Assembly (NCBI GenBank): GCA_004144175.1
Contig: SEFT01000020.1
Location: 1 to 64,000 of the forward strand
Length of the DNA stretch: 64,000 nucleotides
Source: Sphingobacteriales bacterium
GTDB lineage: Bacteria > Bacteroidota > Bacteroidia > Chitinophagales > Chitinophagaceae
Direction of reading: 5' to 3'
A program made the position numbers and the translations under genes. Under the pieces are notes generated by a model. It searched no databases. It was given only the letters and a program-made list of their open reading frames with translations, and had not been told where the DNA came from. Below, piece by piece: positions 43,111 to 49,890 of this stretch (within the stretch, counting starts at the first letter, position 1; every line of letters begins with the position of its first letter).

Positions 43111-44238
43111 ATGCCGCGTTTTAAGATGATGCAATGGAGAAAATGGAGCAGCTTATTGCTGCTGGGTATATGCTGCCATACAGCCCAGGCCCAGGTAACC
43201 GGCGGAAGGTTCGCCATGGAATACCTGCGAATGCCTAATTCGCCGCATGTAAGTGCATTGGGCGGCATGAGTGTGGCCAACCCGGGGCAGGATATATCCT
43301 TTGCGTTGCAAAATCCATCGATGATGCGCCCGGGACTGCACAACCAGCTTGGCCTTAACTACAATGCCTATTATGCAGGTGTTGGTGTAGCTAATTTGCA
43401 GTATGGATATCATGTGCCCGACGTAAACACATCCTTTGCGTTGGGTGTTCAATATCTCAACTACGGCAGTTTTACACAAACAGATGCGATAGGCAATGAG
43501 TTTGGCGACTTCCAGGCGCGCGACTATGCTATCACGCTGGCGGCATCAAGACAGTATAAAGAAAAATGGCGCTATGGCGCTGCGCTGAAGTTTGCACATT
43601 CGTCGCTGTACGACAAAAATGCTGCGGGCATACTTGCCGATGTGGGTATTACTTACAACGATACTGCCTCGCTGCTAACGATAGGCGCCGTTGCTAAGAA
43701 CATTGGCTTTATGGTGAACAAGTATAATCCTGCCAATTCATCGGAGCCCCTTCCTTTCGATCTGCAAATAGGTATCTCTAAACGCTTTCAGCATATACCG
43801 TTGCGCCTGATGGCTACGGTGCATCACCTGTACGAGTGGGATGTGCGCTATAATAACCCGGAAGATGTACAGAACACCAACCTGTTTGGCAGCAGCGATA
43901 GTACTACAAGCGAGAAGTCTTATTTCGTAGACAAACTGTTCCGCCACTTTGTGTTTGCAGCTGAGATAACAGTGGCTAAACGCCTTACGGTAACGGCAGC
44001 ATATAATCACCTGCGTCGTGGGGAACTAGCGCTAAAAGAGCGCACTGCTACAGCAGGTTTCTCTTTTGGCCTCGGCCTGAACTTAAACAAATTCCAGGTG
44101 CATTATGCAAGGTCATTCTATCATCTGGCAGGGCCTTACAATGAGATAGGAATAAACATGCAGCTAAATAAGTTATTCAATACCGGTAAGTGGGGCGAAA
44201 GGGTACATTGGAGCGACAGCTACCAGGACTGGCAATAA
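43111..44238 (+). CDS. porQ: Type IX secretion system protein PorQ
   Basis: 375 residues with a signal peptide (WSSLLLLGICCHTAQAQ, preceded by a short basic stretch) and an outer-membrane barrel. The opening GGRFAMEYLRMPNSPHVSALGGMSVANPGQDISFALQNPS is the PorQ signature, seen also in PorV relatives. Short alternating strands follow and the C-terminus ends in WGERVHWSDSYQDWQ-like residues. In Porphyromonas PorQ belongs to the attachment complex with PorU, PorV and PorZ that removes sorting signals and fixes cargo to the surface. Alternative starts are the two ATGs at codons 6 and 7. It follows fabI by 29 nt. Confidence 0.88.
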   Translation: MPRFKMMQWRKWSSLLLLGICCHTAQAQVTGGRFAMEYLRMPNSPHVSALGGMSVANPGQDISFALQNPSMMRPGLHNQLGLNYNAYYAGVGVANLQYGYHVPDVNTSFALGVQYLNYGSFTQTDAIGNEFGDFQARDYAITLAASRQYKEKWRYGAALKFAHSSLYDKNAAGILADVGITYNDTASLLTIGAVAKNIGFMVNKYNPANSSEPLPFDLQIGISKRFQHIPLRLMATVHHLYEWDVRYNNPEDVQNTNLFGSSDSTTSEKSYFVDKLFRHFVFAAEITVAKRLTVTAAYNHLRRGELALKERTATAGFSFGLGLNLNKFQVHYARSFYHLAGPYNEIGINMQLNKLFNTGKWGERVHWSDSYQDWQ

Positions 44239-44256
44239 GCACAAAGAAATAGCTAT

Positions 44257-44292
44257 AAACGAAAAGCGCATCAATGGATGCGCTTTTCGTTT
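44257..44292. terminator. Bidirectional terminator overlapping the terC stop
   Basis: A perfect 16-bp stem (44257-44272 with 44277-44292) around AATG. The terC stop codon (44271-44273) falls at the loop and the last terC codons form one arm. Confidence 0.85.
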
Positions 44293-45152
44293 TCTTCGTC
44301 TATCTCTTTTATTGTATGATGTTTCGGGAAGTCGAATAGTAATGATGTAAGTACCGGAACGAAGAATATACCGATGCTGATCAGGGAGGTAATAATATCG
44401 CCCCATATCATTGGGTGCTCACCAAGCGGCAAATGCTCGCCTTTAGATTCAAGACACGCCTGCGGACCTTCGATGAATAATGCCAGCTCTGAGCAAGGAT
44501 AGAAGTGCGTGTACATGGCTATGGTGAGCTTTAGCCCCAGTATACCAATTACCAAGTAGGCGCAGGTATTCAGGAAAGGATATTTTTCCATCAGCCTGAC
44601 AAAGCCCTGCGCTACAAAACGCATCGCCAATATACCAATGAACACACCCGTCCAAATAAGGATGATGTTATTGGTGTATGCATTGGCTGCTATTACGTTG
44701 TCAATAGAGAAGGCGAGGTCCATGATCTCTACCATAATAACCGTAGCCCAGAAGGGCCCAAACAGTCCAAGCGTTTTTCTGTAGAGCCATCCCTCTTTTT
44801 TCTGTTCCAGTTCTTCGTCGATAGTTTCGTCCGGGTCTTCTTTCTTGCTAAAGAAAAAATGTTTGATAGCCAGTATCAAAAGGTAAATGCCGCCAAGTGG
44901 CTTGAACCACCAAACCTGTATCAACAGCGATGCAAATAACAGGCAAATACCCCGGAACACATAGGCGCCGATAATGCCGTACTTGAGCGCTTTGCGACGC
45001 TGGTCTTTAGGCAGGTCAAGCACCATTGTTGCCAGCACGGCAGCATTATCCACAGAGAGCAGGCTTTCTATAAGAATCAGGTTGACCACTACCGTGAGCG
45101 CCGGGATAGGCTTATCAATTATCTGCTGTAATAAAACCTCTAAATTTTCCAT
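44271..45152 (-). CDS. TerC-family membrane protein
   Basis: 293 residues with about seven to nine transmembrane helices. It carries both family motifs, LIESLLSVDNAAVLATMVL near residues 27-45 and VEIMDLAFSIDNVIAANAY near 140-158, each with the acidic residues (E..SxDN) thought to coordinate a metal in the membrane. TerC relatives have been linked to manganese export and tellurite tolerance; in this clade it is probably an Mn2+ exporter. The middle cytoplasmic loop is acidic and lysine-rich (KKEDPDETIDEELEQKK). The gene is monocistronic. Confidence 0.9.
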   Translation of the reverse strand: MENLEVLLQQIIDKPIPALTVVVNLILIESLLSVDNAAVLATMVLDLPKDQRRKALKYGIIGAYVFRGICLLFASLLIQVWWFKPLGGIYLLILAIKHFFFSKKEDPDETIDEELEQKKEGWLYRKTLGLFGPFWATVIMVEIMDLAFSIDNVIAANAYTNNIILIWTGVFIGILAMRFVAQGFVRLMEKYPFLNTCAYLVIGILGLKLTIAMYTHFYPCSELALFIEGPQACLESKGEHLPLGEHPMIWGDIITSLISIGIFFVPVLTSLLFDFPKHHTIKEIDEENEKRIH

Positions 45153-45199
45153 TGGCTAACTTGTTCTTCGTATACATGCTACGCATGCATCTATCCGTG

Positions 45200-45207
45200 C
45201 AAATATA
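45200..45207 (-). promoter_or_regulatory. Putative -7 promoter element of terC
   Basis: CAAATATA is TATATTTG on the minus strand, 47 nt upstream of the terC ATG. Confidence 0.4.
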
Positions 45208-45275
45208 TCGGCATGCGCAATGCTGGCAAAAACAGTTTTGTGGTAAAAATGAGGCTCACCGGAATATATTATGGT

Positions 45276-47234
45276 CTACTGCTTTAAGAGCTTCACCTGC
45301 TGGGGCTGCATGCCTTTTGCTGAGATGTTCAGGATATAATTGCCCGTGGGCAGCTGCGATGCAGGTATTATTTCCGTAGTACTATCTGCCCGTCCCTTCC
45401 AGATTGTTCTGCCTGATATGTCAATTAGCGTTAGCCTTACGTCAGCCGGCAGGTTGCGTACCTCCCATTGGCTGTCTGCAGGGTTGGGCAGTATTTCAAT
45501 AGTAGATATATCGAACGCTCTTACAGCCAGCTTAGGATCTTTCATTATTGCGCTGCTTCTATTTAGCACATGGTCTTCAGGATCTACCTGTACACCTGTC
45601 ATCGTTCTGTCCCATGCAAAGGTGTAGGTCTGCAAATTGCTGTTGTTATATATCTTAACGACTGTATCCCCTGTAGTCGAACGCAATTTCAACTCCAGCG
45701 GCATTGAAAAAGCGGCTACTGAAGCCGGCTTGCTGGTCGATTGTGTCAGCTGCACATATACTGCATTGCCGCTTTGGTACCATTTACCCCCGTAGGTTGG
45801 GAAGCCTTCTTTATACACCCATTGGTCGAAGAAAGTGTCCAGGTCGTAGCCGTATATCTGCTCCGCTTTATTTTTCAGGTCTTCCGTATTAGCAAAGCCC
45901 ATAGTGTACTGCTGCTGAAACTCTGTAAGAAGTTGGAAGAATTTTGCATCGACAGGTGCCATGTAGCGCAGCATGTGCGCAACTGATGCGCCTTTATCAT
46001 AGGTAAGCCCGCGGTTGAAAACAGCTGAAAGGTTCATTGTATCTGTTACGAACAGAGTGCCCGATACGGTTGCAGCATTAAATGTGCTTGTTCGCAACGC
46101 TTTTTGTTCAGCAGCACCCCGAAAGCGTTCGAGGTAAAGCTGTTCGCAATAGGTGGCAAAACCCTCGCTTAGCCATATATGCTCCCAGGTACCGTAGGTA
46201 ACATTGTTACCAAACCACTGGTGCCCCAGTTCGTGCGCGATAAGCCGGGGATCAGGACTACCAAGTGTAGTCATTGTCTGGTGTTCCATACCACCGCCAA
46301 TCACAGCAAAGCAATGGCCATATTTTTCTTTATAGAAAGGATACTTACCAAATAACTTAGAAAAATAATCGACGATATTGCCTGTACTATCCAGTGCATT
46401 CTTGGCATTAGCCGTCATAAAGCTGGCTGAATCGGTAATGTAATTCTGGATCAGCATGGAGTCGCTGCTACCATCTGTGAAGTGCATGTAATAAGAGTAG
46501 TCAGCATAGGGAGCTACTGCAACCGAAATGAGGTAGTAATCTATAGGATATTTTGTCTTCCACTCAAAGCGGTGCTTATTACCAGCAACCGGGGTTATAT
46601 TTTGAAGCAGGCCATTACTGCCAGCTCTCAGAGTATTATCCACCGTCACCCATATATCTACCGAGTCGATCTTGTCGAGCAATGTTTGCTTGCTGGGCCA
46701 CCAGTCGTCGGCTGTATACATATCGCTCATGGTATGCATTACATGCGTGCCCGATGGGAGCACATTGTGATTGAGCCCGGCACCAAAAAAGCTGGAGCCT
46801 GACGTAGGCTGCCCATGGTAAATTACTTGCGCTGAGAAAATACTGTTCTGCGGAATAGCTGTCGCAAGGCTAACCTTTACTACAGGACCGGTACGCGCGA
46901 TAGATGAAGCAGATATAGTGTTCCCGTTAATCTTTATCTGATCAATAGTAAGCTGGCTATCGAGCTCAAACGCATACAGATTAAAGCCTGCAATCAATAC
47001 CTGCGCAGAAGTAATGACGTCGCCTGTAATAGCAGTAGAGGTATTGGTTAGCCCAAGATCGAACTTTACGTGTTTGATATCGTAGTTAAGCTCTTCAGGA
47101 GTAGCTGTAGTTGATTTTGCAGCGCTTTTATTCTTTTTGTAGTAGTGGCTGCATGGGGTTCCTCCGGCAACTGCATTTGTTGCAACAGTAAGCAGCATCA
47201 GGAGAAAAGTAACTTTCAGGTTCTTGTAATTCAT
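45276..47234 (-). CDS. Secreted M1 zinc aminopeptidase with T9SS type A sorting domain
   Basis: 652 residues. Signal peptide MNYKNLKVTFLLMLLTVATNAVAGG; M1 N-terminal saddle at about 45-245; catalytic domain with GGGMEHQTM near 313-321 (a GxMEN variant with His for Asn), HELGH at 334-338 and the third ligand Glu357 in LSEGFATY. The last 80 residues (from about 570) are a T9SS type A sorting domain: IEILPNPADSQWEVRNL, LTLIDISGRTIWKG, LPTGNYILNI. The protein is therefore exported by T9SS and probably attached to or released from the surface. A TTG at 47270 is in frame but would lie inside the upstream repeat. Its start codon sits in the nested inverted repeat at 47207-47284. Confidence 0.92.
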   Translation of the reverse strand: MNYKNLKVTFLLMLLTVATNAVAGGTPCSHYYKKNKSAAKSTTATPEELNYDIKHVKFDLGLTNTSTAITGDVITSAQVLIAGFNLYAFELDSQLTIDQIKINGNTISASSIARTGPVVKVSLATAIPQNSIFSAQVIYHGQPTSGSSFFGAGLNHNVLPSGTHVMHTMSDMYTADDWWPSKQTLLDKIDSVDIWVTVDNTLRAGSNGLLQNITPVAGNKHRFEWKTKYPIDYYLISVAVAPYADYSYYMHFTDGSSDSMLIQNYITDSASFMTANAKNALDSTGNIVDYFSKLFGKYPFYKEKYGHCFAVIGGGMEHQTMTTLGSPDPRLIAHELGHQWFGNNVTYGTWEHIWLSEGFATYCEQLYLERFRGAAEQKALRTSTFNAATVSGTLFVTDTMNLSAVFNRGLTYDKGASVAHMLRYMAPVDAKFFQLLTEFQQQYTMGFANTEDLKNKAEQIYGYDLDTFFDQWVYKEGFPTYGGKWYQSGNAVYVQLTQSTSKPASVAAFSMPLELKLRSTTGDTVVKIYNNSNLQTYTFAWDRTMTGVQVDPEDHVLNRSSAIMKDPKLAVRAFDISTIEILPNPADSQWEVRNLPADVRLTLIDISGRTIWKGRADSTTEIIPASQLPTGNYILNISAKGMQPQQVKLLKQ

Positions 47235-47284
47235 TGTTATTACAACTTGCGGTGCTTGATACCGCAGCAACCTGAAAGTTACTT
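47207..47284. repeat. Nested inverted-repeat structure around the M1 peptidase start codon
   Basis: A perfect 16-bp inverted repeat, AAGTAACTTTCAGGTT (47207-47222) and its complement (47269-47284), encloses two smaller hairpins: TTGTAAT/ATTACAA (47224-47230 with 47239-47245), whose 8-nt loop holds the start codon, and TGCGGT/ACCGCA (47248-47253 with 47261-47266). Only five bases are unpaired at the junction. On the minus strand the 3'-proximal arm is the first codons of the signal peptide. As RNA this folds to a three-way junction; as DNA it could be paired operators. Confidence 0.6.
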
Positions 47285-47335
47285 CTTTTAAGGACGTAAA
47301 AATACAGCTAAGTAAGCTTTCACTCGGTGATTCTC

Positions 47336-47668
47336 TTACACCGCCGCTGCAGTATAATTTTCAACATAATGACGGTTCTCTGTACCTACAATCTGAAGCG
47401 CGAGGTTGCGGATAGAAGGGAACAGCAATTCGTATACATTCTTCTTGCTAACAGGTACATCTGTTTCTTGCATGCCCAGTATATATATTACTGACTCAGG
47501 CACTTCCAAGGCCTCACACACTCTTTTTATCGTCCGTGTACTTGGTCTTTTAATTCCATTTTCGATCTGTGAAAGGGACGTTTGCGAAATATCGCATCTG
47601 TTTGCCAATTCGTACTGTGTGATGCCCAGTTGTCTTCTGATAGATCTAATTGCAAATCCGATGTTCAT
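47336..47668 (-). CDS. XRE-family helix-turn-helix regulator
   Basis: 110 residues. Residues 5-60 are a Cro/C1-type HTH (IGFAIRSIRRQLGITQYELANRCDIS and QTSLSQIENGIKRPSTRTIKRVCEAL). The C-terminal half (about 75-110) has no recognised domain and may mediate dimerisation. Such small regulators often control a neighbouring gene. The gene is divergent from a short unknown gene, with a 225-nt gap that contains repeats (47717-47859). The target is unknown. Codon use is like that of the neighbours, so there is no sign of recent transfer. Confidence 0.85.
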   Translation of the reverse strand: MNIGFAIRSIRRQLGITQYELANRCDISQTSLSQIENGIKRPSTRTIKRVCEALEVPESVIYILGMQETDVPVSKKNVYELLFPSIRNLALQIVGTENRHYVENYTAAAV

Positions 47669-47716
47669 AATAAATGGTGTTAATTGTTTTCTATTAAATT
47701 TTCGTTTGTGGGGGTA

Positions 47717-47859
47717 AATTCCGTTCGGGCAATCAACCGATTCTGCTTATAAAGACGAGTGAAAGGCGAAAAACGTTGGCTGCTATTGTCATTTAAACGT
47801 TAAATCAGGTTAATACCCCTATGTTCAGAAATTAATTTCAGGCTAATATGAACGGAATT
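47717..47859. repeat. Inverted repeats in the XRE regulator intergenic region
   Basis: AATTCCGTTC at 47717-47726 and GAACGGAATT at 47850-47859 are a perfect 10-bp inverted pair. Between them lies the palindrome ATTTAA-ACG-TTAAAT at 47791-47805. They sit between two divergent genes and could be operator sites for the XRE protein. They are short enough to be chance. Confidence 0.35.
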
Positions 47860-47880
47860 AGTCTTTGCCGAAATCGTATT

Positions 47881-47888
47881 TACCTTTG
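47881..47888 (+). promoter_or_regulatory. Putative -7 promoter element of the 81-residue gene
   Basis: TACCTTTG fits TAnnTTTG and ends 4 nt before the ATG at 47893. The predicted start of transcription falls at or next to the start codon. Confidence 0.5.
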
Positions 47889-47892
47889 CCAA

Positions 47893-48138
47893 ATGGCTGG
47901 AAATTTTTCAAAACGGATATCATTCGACGGGCAGGCAACGCTGGCGGTAATACTACCGCAAATGCGCAAAGACGGCATGTACTATGAAGTAAATATCAAA
48001 GGCTTCCCCAGGTTCTTCATGACCTGGTCGGCAGCTGACAGGTATGATACGGTTGCCCAGGAAGGTCTGAAGCTACCCTATAACCTGGTATTGGCAGTGA
48101 GCGATGCTATAGAAGAAGAAGTGAAGCGTAACAAATGA
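47893..48138 (+). CDS. Small conserved-looking protein of unknown function
   Basis: 81 residues, no signal peptide or membrane segment. The sequence is mixed alpha/beta, with FDGQATLAVILPQMRKDGMYYEVNIKGFPRFFMTWS in the first half and a C-terminal acidic helix (YNLVLAVSDAIEEEVKRNK). I do not recognise a family. An upstream in-frame ATG at 47848 lies in front of the predicted -7 box, so the start at 47893 is preferred. It is divergent from the XRE regulator and ends 19 nt before the stop of the next minus-strand gene. Confidence 0.55.
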   Translation: MAGNFSKRISFDGQATLAVILPQMRKDGMYYEVNIKGFPRFFMTWSAADRYDTVAQEGLKLPYNLVLAVSDAIEEEVKRNK

Positions 48139-48157
48139 CCTGTTTATTGCCCGTGTC

Positions 48158-49774
48158 TTATTTTAAGTGACACCACGCAACATGCATTTCGTACTTATCG
48201 TCTTTACGGTAGCGTATCAGTGCCGCGTACGTTAGAGTCTTATCGTCAAAATCAGCGCTTTCCAGCATCACACTGCGTGATTCATTTTCTTTTTGTTCGC
48301 CAAATAGGGATGTCTTAAGCATTTCTTTTTTCCTTCCCATTCTCTGCAGCACGGCTTCAGTGAATTTATATGAGTAGACTGTATCGATATTGTCCTTAAT
48401 AGTTTTGAATGTGTTGCCTTTAGCATCGTTATATATAAGATAAAGGTTCTTATTTGCCGTGTAGCAATCTATTGAGCTAAACTGTTTTTCATACGCCTTA
48501 TCGTGCTGCCCTGCGAATATGGGTTTTGCCATTCCTCTCATTACATATTCTGCTGGGTAAACGTTGTATTCTACGTAATGGGCCTTCGGCAATACTACAC
48601 CCCATATTTCCTCCCCGCTTTCGTCGAGTTGGGTGATACCAATATGCCCAAGGTACGTGTAGCTGGATTGAATGCCCTTCCAATACGCATTGTTTACATG
48701 CTCCTGAGATATGAGAGTAGTGATTCCATTCTCATTCGTAAACATCTTGACAGGTGCCGGGCGAAAAGGCATTTCCCTGCCCATGAGTTGCTGTCTGTAG
48801 TTACTTCCGCGCCTATAAATAACGGGCTTAGTGACCATATCATTAAGATCAGTTTCGTTGAAAACCAACATATACGGTATATACCATGCCTGAGTAACAG
48901 GACGCAGGCCATCTTTGAGCACAGCCATCTGCTCCGTAGTGACCATTAAGTTCAGCCGTTGTTCAACAGGATTGAAACTATAGTGCGTATAGTATGCTTC
49001 CATCGCGGCACCTAACGACGTTCTTGCGATCACAAATTTATCTGCATCTGCCGGCAGGTAGCAGCTTACCAGGTATTTATCAAGTATATCCGGGTAATAC
49101 TTGATTTTTGAAAGCTGTAAGGCGACAGTAAAAGAGCCGTTATTATCTACATTGGCAGTCACCATTTTGGCGTAGTGCATAGAATCCATACCAAGGTTGG
49201 GAATTGGTATCTCCTTGATGACTTTATGCGCGGAACTATATTTTATCAGTTTCAGTTCCTCTTTGGGAGTTACCTCCAGGTTCTTAAAACAGAATATACT
49301 GTAGCCTTCCACATTTTTGTTGTAAACAACGTAGCAACTGGTTCTATTTTGGAAGGTTGGCGATTGTATAAGTTTTTCCTCCTTTATCAGCTTACCGTCA
49401 TCGGCACTAAAACGCAACCGCACCAATGTTTCCCTGTTTTCGATATATTGTGAGATAAACATTACTGCTTCACCACCAATCTCGTAAACACCTTTTAGCC
49501 ACGATCTTTCCAATGCATTGATGTCAATGACATCGCAGATGTGCTTGAGGCTCGATATTTCTTTTCTTTCTTTATCAAAGGTCTTTACAACGATCCCTTT
49601 CCTTTGTTGCAAATGAATCAGCAGCGTATTACCATTACTCATCAGTAATACTTTGTCCCACCCTAACTGCGGAATATCTACCGGAGCACTCATTTCATGG
49701 CTCACACTATCCTGTGCTGAAACTGATGTTGTATAGAAAACTGCCATAAAAAGCAGGAAGGGCAACCATTTCAT
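48158..49774 (-). CDS. Exported protein of unknown function
   Basis: 538 residues with signal peptide MKWLPFLLFMAVFYTTSVSAQ. There is no lipobox or C-terminal sorting domain, so it is predicted periplasmic or secreted by another route. The mature part looks like a repetitive beta-rich protein with regularly spaced hydrophobic strands, as in a propeller (examples: LLMSNGNTLLIHLQQRKGIVVK, AVMFISQYIENRETLVRL, LYLIYNDAKGNTFKTI). No family is recognised. The frame opens upstream of the ATG at 49774, but the signal peptide fits this start. TATCTTTC, a -7-like variant, lies at 49795-49802. Terminator hairpins are not seen at its stop. Confidence 0.6.
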   Translation of the reverse strand: MKWLPFLLFMAVFYTTSVSAQDSVSHEMSAPVDIPQLGWDKVLLMSNGNTLLIHLQQRKGIVVKTFDKERKEISSLKHICDVIDINALERSWLKGVYEIGGEAVMFISQYIENRETLVRLRFSADDGKLIKEEKLIQSPTFQNRTSCYVVYNKNVEGYSIFCFKNLEVTPKEELKLIKYSSAHKVIKEIPIPNLGMDSMHYAKMVTANVDNNGSFTVALQLSKIKYYPDILDKYLVSCYLPADADKFVIARTSLGAAMEAYYTHYSFNPVEQRLNLMVTTEQMAVLKDGLRPVTQAWYIPYMLVFNETDLNDMVTKPVIYRRGSNYRQQLMGREMPFRPAPVKMFTNENGITTLISQEHVNNAYWKGIQSSYTYLGHIGITQLDESGEEIWGVVLPKAHYVEYNVYPAEYVMRGMAKPIFAGQHDKAYEKQFSSIDCYTANKNLYLIYNDAKGNTFKTIKDNIDTVYSYKFTEAVLQRMGRKKEMLKTSLFGEQKENESRSVMLESADFDDKTLTYAALIRYRKDDKYEMHVAWCHLK

Positions 49775-49838
49775 AATGCGTCTGTTAGGAGCCCGAAAGA
49801 TACAAAACCCTTTACCGGACTGCAATACAACACGAAAA

Positions 49839-49867
49839 AAATCCCGCTCCTTGCGGGAGCGGGATTT
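49839..49867 (-). terminator. Terminator of gcvP
   Basis: AAATCCCGCTCC / GGAGCGGGATTT, a 12-bp stem with a 5-nt loop, followed on the minus strand by a T-run. It lies 24 nt past the gcvP stop. Confidence 0.85.
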
Positions 49868-49890
49868 GATTTTTATTAAGATCTATACTA

